A stretch of 64,000 nt of DNA. Source: Prolixibacter denitrificans (GTDB lineage Bacteria > Bacteroidota > Bacteroidia > Bacteroidales > Prolixibacteraceae). Positions 8,187 to 16,835 of the stretch are shown in pieces (the stretch's first letter is position 1; every line of letters begins with the position of its first letter). The translations under genes were made by a program, and so were the position numbers. The stretch covers positions 248,001 to 312,000 of the forward strand of contig NZ_PYGC01000001.1 in NCBI RefSeq assembly GCF_003014495.1. Reading direction: 5' to 3'. The notes under the pieces are model-generated. The model was not told where the DNA came from and did no database searches. It worked only from the letters and a program-made list of their open reading frames with translations.

Positions 8187-9224
8187 ATGAAGTTGCATTC
8201 ACTAAACTTATTGAACGTGGAGTTTTTTAATTACGCTTTCCAGGGAAAAACCAAATTCCGCTACTGGCTGCTCATGTTTTTGCTGCTGTTTATCTTCGCG
8301 GAGGTGTTGGGTTCTCTCCCGTTTATCGCGGTCATGGCCATCCAGGCAACGCGCGGTTTCGATTTACACTACTCTGCCAGTAACCCGATGGACCTGACCG
8401 GTATGGGAATTCCCGCAAGCGTTGGAATCATGCTGGCCATGATGCCGTTTGTACTGGGCTTTGTCGCTTTCGTGATTTTCATGAAACCCGTTCATCAACG
8501 GCCTTTCAAAACGCTGCTAACGGGTGCGCGCCGCTTTCGCTGGAAACGTTTTTTCTGGGCCGTATCCGTTTGGCTCGTTTTGCTGGCCGCTTATTCGCTG
8601 GTAGCCCACCTAACGGGACTTGAAACCTTTCACTGGAGTTTTAATTCCAAAGGCTTTATCGGACTTGTGCTGGTAGCCATCTTCATCATCCCGTTGCAAA
8701 CCGGTTTCGAGGAAGTGCTTTTCCGCGGCTACCTGATGCAGGGATTTGCGCGGCTGACTCTCACCCGCTGGGTTCCGCTAATTGTGACGACTCTGATTTT
8801 CGGAAGTCTGCACTTCGCCAATCCAGAAGTACAGGAATACGGTGCGTGGATGGTGATGCCGCAATACTTGTGGTTCGGATTATTCTTCGGCATTTGTACC
8901 ATTATGGACGACGGTCTCGAACTAGCCTGGGGCGCCCACGCCATCAATAATATTTTCGGCACGCTGTTCGTCACACAGGAGGCGAGCGCCATTCCTACCA
9001 AGGCCTTTTTCACGATAACGAAATACAATCCATCGTTCGATATTCTGGCGCTTGTGGCCATTTCGCTGGTTTTCATCTGGCTCGCCGCAATGCGGTTCCG
9101 ATGGGGAAATTTTTCACTTCTCTTTAAAAGAATTCATTTACCTTTAACTGAATATAATCAAAACGAAATCATAGCCGAACCTGAAATTCAGCCGGCCAAA
9201 TCAATTGACAATTCATCTTATTAA
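8187..9224 (+). CDS. CPBP family intramembrane glutamic endopeptidase
   Basis: A multi-pass membrane protein of the CAAX protease/bacteriocin-processing (Abi) family. The three family motifs are present: EEVLFRG (catalytic Glu pair and Arg), FGSLHFAN (F-x3-H) and HAINNIF (H-x3-N), between hydrophobic segments. Length (345 residues) is slightly long for the family because of a polar C-terminal tail. The ATG at 8187 is the natural start. The ABC ATPase gene begins 10 nt after the stop, so the three genes 8187-11546 probably form one operon and act in one export or membrane-homeostasis pathway. Confidence 0.85.
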   Translation: MKLHSLNLLNVEFFNYAFQGKTKFRYWLLMFLLLFIFAEVLGSLPFIAVMAIQATRGFDLHYSASNPMDLTGMGIPASVGIMLAMMPFVLGFVAFVIFMKPVHQRPFKTLLTGARRFRWKRFFWAVSVWLVLLAAYSLVAHLTGLETFHWSFNSKGFIGLVLVAIFIIPLQTGFEEVLFRGYLMQGFARLTLTRWVPLIVTTLIFGSLHFANPEVQEYGAWMVMPQYLWFGLFFGICTIMDDGLELAWGAHAINNIFGTLFVTQEASAIPTKAFFTITKYNPSFDILALVAISLVFIWLAAMRFRWGNFSLLFKRIHLPLTEYNQNEIIAEPEIQPAKSIDNSSY

Positions 9225-9234
9225 CCTTAAAACC

Positions 9235-10158
9235 ATGGAATTATTTTCAGCGCAAAATGTTGTAAAAAACTACAACAAGTTCCGGGCTCTGTCGGAGGTG
9301 AGCATTTCGGTAGCCGAAGGAAGCATCTTCGGGTTGCTGGGCCCCAACGGAGCCGGAAAAACAACACTGATACGCATCATCAACCAGATTACTGCACCCG
9401 ATAGCGGCAAGCTGGAATTCAAAGGACGCCCGCTCAAGGCGGATGACGTTTTCCGGATTGGTTACCTGCCGGAAGAACGCGGTCTGTATAAAAAAATGAA
9501 AGTGGGTGAACAGGCACTCTACCTGGCCCAGCTGAAAGGAATGAGCCGCCGCGATGCCATGAAGCAACTGAAATACTGGTTCGAGAAATTCGAAATTACT
9601 CCTTGGTGGGATAAGAAAGTAATGGAGCTCTCCAAAGGAATGCAGCAGAAGGTACAGTTTATTTGCACCGTTCTGCATCAGCCCGAGCTTCTCATCTTCG
9701 ATGAACCGTTCAGCGGCTTCGACCCCATCAACGCCGATTTGCTAAAGAATGAAATCCTGCAACTCCGCGACAAGGGAGCCACAATCATCTTCTCCACACA
9801 TAACATGGCTTCGGTTGAAGAGCTGTGCGATCACATTGCCTTGATCGATAAATCGAAAAAGATACTGGACGGACCGACCCAGGAAATACGCCAGCAATAC
9901 AAGTCAAACATCTTCGAAGTGGAATACCGGGGCGATTACGACAAACTGACAAGGAATTTGGGCAACGATTACCAGATTCTTTCCAACGAACCGTCGGAAA
10001 CAGCCCAAAAATTAGCGGTACAGTTCGTCAATGGCAGTACACCCAATGAATTGCTCCGCGGCTTACTCGAACATGTGGAAATTCTTTCGTTCAACGAGAT
10101 TATTCCCAGCATGAACGATGTCTTCATTAAAGTCGTCACCGAGAATAAGCAGAACTGA
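9235..10158 (+). CDS. ABC transporter ATP-binding protein (NatA-like)
   Basis: Nucleotide-binding subunit that powers the membrane protein encoded next to it. Walker A is GPNGAGKTT, the signature is LSKGMQQK, Walker B is LLIFDEP, and the H-loop is STHNM. A C-terminal extension of about 90 residues follows the ATPase core, as in NatA/drug-exporter ATPases. The ATG at 9235 was chosen; the open frame from 9205 begins with a TTG inside the preceding gene. It sits between the CPBP protease and the permease in one operon. The substrate is not evident. Confidence 0.9.
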   Translation: MELFSAQNVVKNYNKFRALSEVSISVAEGSIFGLLGPNGAGKTTLIRIINQITAPDSGKLEFKGRPLKADDVFRIGYLPEERGLYKKMKVGEQALYLAQLKGMSRRDAMKQLKYWFEKFEITPWWDKKVMELSKGMQQKVQFICTVLHQPELLIFDEPFSGFDPINADLLKNEILQLRDKGATIIFSTHNMASVEELCDHIALIDKSKKILDGPTQEIRQQYKSNIFEVEYRGDYDKLTRNLGNDYQILSNEPSETAQKLAVQFVNGSTPNELLRGLLEHVEILSFNEIIPSMNDVFIKVVTENKQN

Positions 10159-10211
10159 TTCAGGTGTCTGTAAAACGTTCCACAAATTCCAATCACAGAA
10201 AAACATTGACT

Positions 10212-11546
10212 ATGAAAAAAGTTGGTATCATCATAAAAAGAGAATACAACACGCGGGTAAAAAAGAAATCATTCATTATTCTAACCCTGCTGATGCCTGT
10301 CCTTTTTGCCGCCGTTACCATTTTGCCAACCTACCTGGCCACCATGAACGATACGGAAGAGCGCACGGTAGCTGTTTACGACGGTTCCGGCATTTTCCTC
10401 GGAAGGCTCGAAAGTACCGAATACACCAAGTTCCATTTCATTCCGAAAGAAGATTACGACAAACTGCGCGACAATCTGAAAGGCTCGAAGTATTATGCTT
10501 TGTTGTCCATTCCGCCGAATGTCGTTACCACGAATAACGTCGAACTCTTTTCAGAGAAGAACGTTCCCTTCGATTTGAAGAACAAGATTGATAACAACCT
10601 CTCCAGTATTCTGGAAAACGATAAACGATCGGCTTTACTGAAAGAAGCTGCCGTGCCCGATTTGGAACAGAAGCTGGAAGCTGCTCGGACCAATATCCAT
10701 GTGAATACCATCCGCGTAGGCGACAAAGGCGAAGAGCATAAAAGCTCTACGGAAATCGCCATGGTCCTCGGCTACATCTTTGGCTTCATGATTTACATTT
10801 TTATTTTCATATATGGCACCATGGTCATGCGTGGCGTGATGGAAGAGAAGCAAAACCGAATCGTCGAAGTGATTGTCTCCAGCGTGAAACCCTTCGAGCT
10901 AATGATGGGAAAAATCGTTGGTATCGCTTTGGTCGGACTCACACAGTTTGCCATTTGGGTGACGTTATTTATTGGAATTTTCCAGGTAGCTAAAGGCTTC
11001 ATTCCCGACATGTCGCCTGAGCAGGCACAAAACCTCATGGCACAAAGTCAGATGAGCGGACAAATGGAAAGTGTTGCCCAAAGCAGTCAGGTACAGGAAA
11101 TCTTTTCCATGATGAGTAGCATTAACTTCCCGTTGATAATTGGTTGTTTCTTCTTCTTCTTCATCGGCGGTTATCTGCTTTACAGTTCGCTGTTTGGTGC
11201 TGTTGGTTCCGCCATCGATGCTGAAGAAGATGCACAACAGTTTACGTTGCCGGTCACCATTCCGCTTATCATCGCCATCATTGTCATGATGAACGCTATT
11301 ACCAACCCGGAAGGACCGATTGCGTTCTGGTTTAGCCTGATACCGTTTACTTCTCCGGTTGTGATGATGGTGCGAATACCGTTTGGTGTCCCTGTTTGGG
11401 AACTCATCCTTTCGATGGTTTTACTGGTCGCCACATTTATTGGAACCGTTTGGGTAGCTGGTAAAATTTACCGCACCGGAATCCTGATGTACGGTAAGAA
11501 ACCAACCTGGAAAGAGCTGGGCAAATGGCTCACCTACCGGAGTTAA
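10212..11546 (+). CDS. ABC-2 type transporter permease (NatB-like)
   Basis: Membrane partner of the preceding ATPase. It has the ABC-2 layout: one N-terminal transmembrane helix (IILTLLMPVLFAAVTIL), a large external domain of about 130 residues, then a block of helices that includes the conserved MRGVMEEKQNRIVEVIVSS coupling region and later hydrophobic stretches. The ATG at 10212 follows the ATPase stop by 53 nt. The external domain and order are like sodium or peptide exporters of the NatB type, but the substrate cannot be assigned. Confidence 0.88.
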   Translation: MKKVGIIIKREYNTRVKKKSFIILTLLMPVLFAAVTILPTYLATMNDTEERTVAVYDGSGIFLGRLESTEYTKFHFIPKEDYDKLRDNLKGSKYYALLSIPPNVVTTNNVELFSEKNVPFDLKNKIDNNLSSILENDKRSALLKEAAVPDLEQKLEAARTNIHVNTIRVGDKGEEHKSSTEIAMVLGYIFGFMIYIFIFIYGTMVMRGVMEEKQNRIVEVIVSSVKPFELMMGKIVGIALVGLTQFAIWVTLFIGIFQVAKGFIPDMSPEQAQNLMAQSQMSGQMESVAQSSQVQEIFSMMSSINFPLIIGCFFFFFIGGYLLYSSLFGAVGSAIDAEEDAQQFTLPVTIPLIIAIIVMMNAITNPEGPIAFWFSLIPFTSPVVMMVRIPFGVPVWELILSMVLLVATFIGTVWVAGKIYRTGILMYGKKPTWKELGKWLTYRS

Positions 11547-11622
11547 ACCGGAGTGGTGAATTTTCATAATGATTAATATAAAATTGACTTGATTCATTCG
11601 GACAATTTTATCCGAAATATCG

Positions 11623-11630
11623 TATATTTG
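11623..11630 (+). promoter_or_regulatory. -7 promoter element of the cysK leader
   Basis: TATATTTG matches TAnnTTTG. The first leader ATG lies exactly 7 nt downstream, so the transcript would start at or within a few bases of that codon. Confidence 0.65.
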
Positions 11631-11637
11631 TCATAGC

Positions 11638-11718
11638 ATGAATATCCTAAGAAGCCATATGTGCAATTGTTGTACCTGTTATACCGCTATCAGGAAGGAT
11701 ATTCTATGCGCAAGCTGA
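11638..11718 (+). CDS. Cysteine-rich leader peptide upstream of cysteine synthase
   Basis: A 26-codon ORF lies between the promoter and an intrinsic terminator ahead of cysK. It begins MNILRSHM, continues CNCCTCYTAIRK and ends DILCAS. Five of 26 residues are Cys, four of them in a six-residue cluster (11662-11679). A second in-frame ATG at 11659, just before the cluster, is an alternative start giving 19 residues. The dense run of Cys codons, the downstream terminator and the target gene (cysteine synthesis) fit ribosome-mediated attenuation: with little Cys-tRNA the ribosome stalls on the cluster and lets cysK be transcribed. This is inferred from sequence alone; translation is not shown. 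Confidence 0.72.
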   Translation: MNILRSHMCNCCTCYTAIRKDILCAS

Positions 11719-11740
11719 TTCTGATTTTTTAGTTCCATAG

Positions 11741-11774
11741 AAAAACCTTCCCGAACCGGGGAGGTTTTTTTTTG
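11741..11774 (+). terminator. Attenuator terminator ahead of cysK
   Basis: Arm AAAAACCTTCCC (11741-11752), loop GAACC, arm GGGGAGGTTTTT (11758-11769), then more T residues to 11773: a strong intrinsic terminator placed before, not after, the gene. GGAAGG at 11693-11698, just 3' of the leader's Cys cluster, is complementary to CCTTCC in the first arm (11746-11751) and could act as the antiterminator. Confidence 0.78.
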
Positions 11775-11816
11775 TTCAATTATACTGTTACATCATAACC
11801 AATTATCAGACGAATT

Positions 11817-12728
11817 ATGAAAGTTAAAACTATTCTGGAAACCATTGGTAATACGCCGCATGTACGTATTAACCACCTTTATCCCGACGATTACGAGGTA
11901 TATGCCAAAGTGGAAAAAACCAACCCGGGAGGCAGTATCAAAGATCGTATTGCACTGCAAATGATTAATGATGCGGAAGAAAGAGGCGCGCTGAATCCCG
12001 ATAGTATTATCATCGAGCCAACCTCCGGGAACACTGGCATTGGACTGGCATTGGTAGCCGCGGTAAAAAAGTACAAACTCATCCTGGTGATGCCCGAATC
12101 GATGTCCATCGAACGCCGTCGCATTTTGAAAGCGTACGGTGCCCAACTCGAACTGACGCCCAAAGAACAGGGAATGAAAGGTGCCATCAACCGTGCGAAG
12201 GAGCTGGCCGAACAAAACCCCGGTTCGTTCATCCCCTCCCAGTTCGATAATCCGGCCAACATCCAGGCACATGCTGAATTTACGGCAAAAGAAATTTTAG
12301 CTGATTTCCCGGAAGGAATTGATTACCTGATTACCGGCGTAGGAACGGGCGGACACATTTCCGGTGTTTCGATGGAGTTGAAAAAACGCTTCCCCGATAT
12401 GAAAACATTTGCCGTTGAACCGGAAACTTCACCCGTGATTGGTGGCGGAGCCCCGGGACCTCACCCGATTCAGGGAATTGGTGCCGGTTTTATCCCGGAG
12501 AACCTGAAAACGGAAACGCTGGACGGAACCATCCAGGTATCGAAAGATGAAGCGTTTGAATTTGCTCAGAAAGCAGCCGCAGAAGAAGGCTTGCTGGTCG
12601 GAATTTCATCTGGTGCATCACTGGCCGCGGTGAACAAGAAAATCAAAGAGCTTCCGAAAGGCAGCCGTATTCTGACTTTCTCCTACGATACCGGAGAACG
12701 TTACCTGTCTGTTGACGGACTATTTTAA
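11817..12728 (+). CDS. cysK: Cysteine synthase (O-acetylserine sulfhydrylase)
   Basis: Condenses O-acetylserine with sulfide to give cysteine, using pyridoxal phosphate in the cytoplasm. Family motifs are [11 protein letters not shown] (PLP-binding Lys), [12 protein letters not shown] (substrate loop), the GTGGH phosphate-binding loop, and SSGAS near the end. Length (303 residues) is normal. The ATG at 11817 is clear. The gene is preceded by a Cys-rich leader ORF and an intrinsic terminator, so its expression is probably set by cysteine supply. A loose hairpin follows the stop. Confidence 0.95.
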   Translation: MKVKTILETIGNTPHVRINHLYPDDYEVYAKVEKTNPGGSIKDRIALQMINDAEERGALNPDSIIIEPTSGNTGIGLALVAAVKKYKLILVMPESMSIERRRILKAYGAQLELTPKEQGMKGAINRAKELAEQNPGSFIPSQFDNPANIQAHAEFTAKEILADFPEGIDYLITGVGTGGHISGVSMELKKRFPDMKTFAVEPETSPVIGGGAPGPHPIQGIGAGFIPENLKTETLDGTIQVSKDEAFEFAQKAAAEEGLLVGISSGASLAAVNKKIKELPKGSRILTFSYDTGERYLSVDGLF

Positions 12729-12747
12729 TACACGATATTTTACATCG

Positions 12748-12784
12748 AAAAGGAGGATGGCAACACGCTGTCCTCTTTTTATTT
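12748..12784 (+). terminator. Probable terminator of cysK
   Basis: AAAAGGAGGA and TCCTCTTTTT form an imperfect stem with a bulge around a GC-containing loop, followed by T residues, 20 nt after the cysK stop. Confidence 0.5.
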
Positions 12785-12935
12785 GCTCTTCACTCCCACT
12801 CGAATTGCACTTCGCTTTCACCAATCCCCCAATAACAACATTGCGATTTTTCAGTTATCTTTCCCTCCCGTAACCGGATGAACCGGCAGATAAATAGATT
12901 TTCTGTAATTAACAGCCAAGCAAAAGATAACCGCA

Positions 12936-13868
12936 ATGAGCCGCAAAGCCATAATCGATTTAGGCACCAATACCTGCAACCTTTTAATAGCAGAGTCACT
13001 CGCCAATGGTGAATTTGTCACGTTGTACGAAGGCAAGGAAGCTGTTAAGCTCGGCTTGGGTGGTATCCACAAACAGCTGCTACTGGCCGACGCCATTGAA
13101 CGGGGATTGAACGCGCTGCACAAACATGCCCGTACCATAGACGAACACCAGGTGGAAGAGGTACGAATATTTGCCACATCGGCATTACGCGGAGCGGAAA
13201 ATCGGGATATTTTTCTGGATGCAGTGCGCACTAAGCTGGGCTGGGAAATCGAAATCATTGACGGTGCCCGCGAGGCGGAGCTCATTTTCAAAGGCGTCAA
13301 CCTTTCGCTTCCGGTAAATGGTCAAACCGTTCTGATTCTCGACATCGGTGGCGGAAGCAACGAGTTTATCCTTTCGCAGGGCGACAACATCCTCTGGAAA
13401 CAAAGTTTCAATATCGGGATGGCCAGAGTACTCGAAATCTTTCGCCCTTCCGACCCGCTACACCCGGATGAAATTCTCAAAATGGAACAGTGGTTCGAAA
13501 AAGAGCTTGAGATGCTTTGGCAGGTTTGCGAGAATCACCGCCCCGGAATCCTGGTAGGCTGTTCGGGTGCATTCGATACATTTACCGATTTGTACGAAGA
13601 AGTAGAGCCTGAAAGCAACTACCGAACCGCTTCACTTTTACCGGTGGGCGCCTTTCAAAAAATTCACGATACCCTCAAAGGTTCTACCTTGCTGGAACGC
13701 CAGAAAATGAAAGGGATGGACCCAATGCGGGTTGAAATGATTGTGGTTGCCTCTGTATTCGTTAACTTTGTGCTGCGCAAACTGGAGATCGGGCAGATGT
13801 ACCAGTCGCATTTCGCGCTGAAGGAAGGCGCGATGCATGAAATTATGTCCAACAAATCTGAATCCTAA
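12936..13868 (+). CDS. Ppx/GppA family phosphatase
   Basis: Member of the ASKHA-fold exopolyphosphatase / guanosine pentaphosphatase family, which acts on polyphosphate or (p)ppGpp-type nucleotides in the cytoplasm. The phosphate-1 motif is IIDLGTNTCNLLIAE and the phosphate-2 loop is LDIGGGSNEF. At 310 residues it is the short single-unit form, without the C-terminal HD-like domain of long Ppx proteins. The regulator gene begins 7 nt after its stop, so the two are probably co-transcribed. Which nucleotide or polymer it uses cannot be read from the sequence. Confidence 0.9.
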   Translation: MSRKAIIDLGTNTCNLLIAESLANGEFVTLYEGKEAVKLGLGGIHKQLLLADAIERGLNALHKHARTIDEHQVEEVRIFATSALRGAENRDIFLDAVRTKLGWEIEIIDGAREAELIFKGVNLSLPVNGQTVLILDIGGGSNEFILSQGDNILWKQSFNIGMARVLEIFRPSDPLHPDEILKMEQWFEKELEMLWQVCENHRPGILVGCSGAFDTFTDLYEEVEPESNYRTASLLPVGAFQKIHDTLKGSTLLERQKMKGMDPMRVEMIVVASVFVNFVLRKLEIGQMYQSHFALKEGAMHEIMSNKSES

Positions 13869-13875
13869 AAATATT

Positions 13876-15033
13876 ATGTCTAAAATCCTGGTCATCGACG
13901 ACGAACGAAGCATCCGCAATACCATGAAAGATATCCTCGGCTTCGAAGGATACACTGTTGATTTAGCTGAAAATGGCCCGGAAGGTCTCGAACTGGTAAA
14001 AGCCAACGAGTACGATACCATTTTCTGCGACATTAAAATGCCCGAAATGGACGGCATTGAAGTGCTGCAACGCATCATGGAGATGCGGTCGGATGCTACG
14101 GTAGTCATGATTTCAGGACATGGCAACATCGACACAGCTGTCGATTCCATCAAAAAAGGAGCTTACGATTTCATTGAAAAGCCGCTCGACCTCAACCGGC
14201 TGTTGATTACCATCCGCAACGCCAGCGACAAGACCAACCTCGTTCAGGAAACCAAAGTCCTGAAACAGAAAGTCGATAAACAGTACGAGATTGTTGGGGA
14301 ATCGGAGGCTATCTCACGGGTTATCGACATGACCGACCGGGTAGCTCCTACTGAAGCCCGTGTATTGATTACCGGAAGCAACGGAACCGGGAAGGAATTG
14401 GTTGCCCGTCGTTTGCACGAGAATTCTGCTCGTGTACAGGGCCCCTTTGTGGAAGTGAACTGCGCCGCTATTCCATCAGAACTGATTGAGAGTGAATTGT
14501 TCGGACATGAAAAAGGAGCCTTTACTTCGGCCAACAAACAGCGGAAAGGAAAATTTGAACAAGCTAACGGCGGAACACTGTTTCTTGACGAGATTGGCGA
14601 CATGAGTCTTTCAGCGCAAGCGAAAGTTTTAAGGGCGTTGCAGGAAAATATTATTTCCCGCGTAGGCGGCGACAAACAGATTAAGGTGGACGTCCGCGTG
14701 GTGGCTGCGACGAACAAAAATCTGCAGGAAGAAATCGAGAAAGGCAACTTCCGTGAAGACTTGTACCACCGCATCAGCGTTATTCTCATCCATGTTCCTG
14801 CACTTGAAGAGCGGAAAGAGGACATACCGTTACTGGCTGAACATTTCAACAAGCAGATTTGCAACGAGTACGGTCAACAGCCAAAAGAAATCACCGAAGA
14901 TGCTATTCTGGAACTGAAAAACAAGAAGTGGACAGGCAACATACGGGAATTTCGAAATGTCATCGAACGGTTGATCATTCTTTGCGATAAGGTTATTACC
15001 GACGAAGACGTTCGCATGTACGGAGGGAATTGA
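13876..15033 (+). CDS. Response regulator with AAA+ sigma-54 activator domain, no DNA-binding domain
   Basis: The N-terminal receiver domain has the phosphorylatable Asp52 in CDIKMPEMDG. An AAA+ domain follows with Walker A-like GSNGTGKE, Walker B-like LFLDEIGD and the sigma-54 contact loop GAFTSA, where GAFTGA is usual. The protein ends soon after NIREFRNVIERL, so the Fis-type helix-turn-helix of NtrC-like regulators is absent (385 residues, against ~450 or more). It may activate RNA polymerase from solution or serve another role. The ATG at 13876 was chosen because the receiver domain starts there. No histidine kinase gene is adjacent. Confidence 0.88.
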   Translation: MSKILVIDDERSIRNTMKDILGFEGYTVDLAENGPEGLELVKANEYDTIFCDIKMPEMDGIEVLQRIMEMRSDATVVMISGHGNIDTAVDSIKKGAYDFIEKPLDLNRLLITIRNASDKTNLVQETKVLKQKVDKQYEIVGESEAISRVIDMTDRVAPTEARVLITGSNGTGKELVARRLHENSARVQGPFVEVNCAAIPSELIESELFGHEKGAFTSANKQRKGKFEQANGGTLFLDEIGDMSLSAQAKVLRALQENIISRVGGDKQIKVDVRVVAATNKNLQEEIEKGNFREDLYHRISVILIHVPALEERKEDIPLLAEHFNKQICNEYGQQPKEITEDAILELKNKKWTGNIREFRNVIERLIILCDKVITDEDVRMYGGN

Positions 15034-15047
15034 TTTTTTCGTTAAAT

Positions 15048-15089
15048 TCAATTGATGATTAGTTCATCACTAACCAATTAATCAATTGA
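15048..15089. promoter_or_regulatory. Inverted repeat just upstream of the nitroreductase gene
   Basis: TCAATTGAT (15048-15056) pairs with ATCAATTGA (15081-15089), and an inner TTAGT/ACTAA pair continues the dyad with a small loop. It ends 3 nt before the ATG. It could be an operator or an RNA hairpin that affects translation; nothing identifies a regulator. Confidence 0.4.
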
Positions 15090-15092
15090 CTT

Positions 15093-15734
15093 ATGAAACG
15101 AATGCTTTTCGCCATCGTTGTCCTATTGGCCGGAATCCCTAACCTATTCAGTCAGGATATTCAGCTTCCTGAGCCCAACAAAACCGGCGGCATGCCTTTA
15201 ATGGAAGCGCTCGCCAACCGACACTCTACCCGCGAATTCACCAATGACACCATCCAGCCACAGACGATGTCAGACCTGCTGTGGGCTGCTTGGGGGATCA
15301 ACCGCAGAAACGGTAAACGAACCGCTCCTTCAGCCATGAATCGACAGGAAATTGACATTTACGTGGCAACACCCGAAGCACTTTACTTGTACAATGCAAA
15401 GACCAATCACTTGAAGAGAGTGCTGAGCGGAGACATCAGAGCATTGTGTGGTTTGCAGCCCTACGTCGCAACAGCTCCGCTGAATCTCATTTACGTTGCC
15501 GACCTCGACAGGCTGCAACTGATCGAAAATTTCGATGACGCACCTTCGGACACGTATGCCAATAGCGGATTCATCGCTCAGAATGTTTATCTCTTCTGTG
15601 CCTCGAAAGGCCTGGGATGTGTGGTCCGCAGCTCCATCGACAAAGAATCGCTGGGAAAGAAGATGAAACTGAGGCCGCATCAAAAAATACTGTTGGGCCA
15701 GACCATCGGGTATCCGGGCGCTGAAGAAGAGTAG
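15093..15734 (+). CDS. Exported nitroreductase-fold protein (SagB-like)
   Basis: An FMN-dependent nitroreductase-superfamily protein. After a signal peptide (MKRMLFAIVVLLAGIPNLFSQ) come the FMN phosphate-binding motif NRHSTREF, LLWAAWGINR, and RTAPSAMNRQEI. These are typical of the SagB-type dehydrogenase branch, although no peptide-maturation genes are near. GLGCVVRSS and QTIGYP lie near the C-terminus as in the family. Export of a flavin enzyme of this type recurs in Bacteroidota, but its substrate is not known. It converges with the lipid kinase, with 12 nt between stops. Confidence 0.8.
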   Translation: MKRMLFAIVVLLAGIPNLFSQDIQLPEPNKTGGMPLMEALANRHSTREFTNDTIQPQTMSDLLWAAWGINRRNGKRTAPSAMNRQEIDIYVATPEALYLYNAKTNHLKRVLSGDIRALCGLQPYVATAPLNLIYVADLDRLQLIENFDDAPSDTYANSGFIAQNVYLFCASKGLGCVVRSSIDKESLGKKMKLRPHQKILLGQTIGYPGAEEE

Positions 15735-15746
15735 CTTTATCTCTCT

Positions 15747-16682
15747 TTAGAATTTCATCAGTTTATCCAGTGAAAGTCGGGCCAGCAAGCTTTCGGTTGG
15801 CTCCGGGACCAGTATGTTCAATGATTTGTTTTCGACCGAAAGGTGAAGAGGTTCATTATTAACGAAAGGTTCGCCATCCACCTGGTAGCCCAATGTTTCA
15901 CCTTCAATCTGAATATCTTTCCCCTGGAAATATTCGCAGTATTTCGAACCATCGAGCTGACGGTTAAACAAGCGCAGAGCTAAATCGGGTGCCATGCCTA
16001 CAGGGAAAGGTTTGAGTATACAGATATCAAGCAAACCGTCGTCGACTTTGGCACGTGGTGCAATAAACGCGTTGTTCCCAAACTGCGAAGTGTTGGCCAC
16101 CGTTACTACGAAAGCTTTCCGGCGGAATGTCTTCCCATCGATGGTAATCCGGTACCAATGCGGCTGGTACGTCACAAAGTCCCGCAGGACATGCGCTACG
16201 TATGAAAGCGGCCCGCGTAACTTGCTTTTTGCAAAACGACCGGCAATGTGGGCATCAAACCCGACGCCGCAGACATTCACGAATCGTCGGCCGTTAACCG
16301 TTCCGGTATCGATGACCTTCGGCTGACTGGTCACCATCTCTTTTAGTGCCCGGGCAGGCCACATCGAAAGCCCCAACTCACGGCCAAGTGCATTGCCCGA
16401 CCCGGCTGGTATCAAACTGAAAAACTTCTCACTTCCCGCTACCGCCGAGATAACCTCGTTGACTGTTCCGTCTCCTCCAACCGCTACAAAAACATCAAAC
16501 CTGTCCCAATTTTCCCTGACCAGGTGCGACGCATTTCCTTTTCCGGTTGTAAAACAGGTCTCAACAGCAACAGCTATTTCACCAAATACGCGTGCTATCA
16601 TTTCCGGGAAATGTTTCTTCCCGCTAATACCAGCCACAGGATTGATAATAAACAGGTAACGATATTTCGAATTCCCGGTCAT
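15747..16682 (-). CDS. Diacylglycerol/lipid kinase family protein (YegS/BmrU type)
   Basis: Phosphorylates a membrane lipid such as diacylglycerol with ATP, probably in phospholipid recycling. The family's first motif INPVAG and the nucleotide motif VAVGGDGTVNEV are present, as are AGSGNALGRELG and GVGFDAHIAGRFA. Length (311 residues) is normal for DagK/YegS proteins. It is a single gene on the minus strand, divergent from the SLC12-like transporter. The exact lipid substrate is an inference from the family. Confidence 0.88.
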   Translation of the reverse strand: MTGNSKYRYLFIINPVAGISGKKHFPEMIARVFGEIAVAVETCFTTGKGNASHLVRENWDRFDVFVAVGGDGTVNEVISAVAGSEKFFSLIPAGSGNALGRELGLSMWPARALKEMVTSQPKVIDTGTVNGRRFVNVCGVGFDAHIAGRFAKSKLRGPLSYVAHVLRDFVTYQPHWYRITIDGKTFRRKAFVVTVANTSQFGNNAFIAPRAKVDDGLLDICILKPFPVGMAPDLALRLFNRQLDGSKYCEYFQGKDIQIEGETLGYQVDGEPFVNNEPLHLSVENKSLNILVPEPTESLLARLSLDKLMKF

Positions 16683-16835
16683 ACGCTTCTTTTCAGGGAC
16701 AAAAGTAACCTTTTCGTTTTTCCGGCAGACCGCGCGCCTTTCATTTCTTTCCGATTTATTTTGTGTCGTTGGGCAATTCGTATTGCTTTTCAGCCGCCAA
16801 ATCTTATTTTTATCTAGCTAATTTAACCAGATTAT

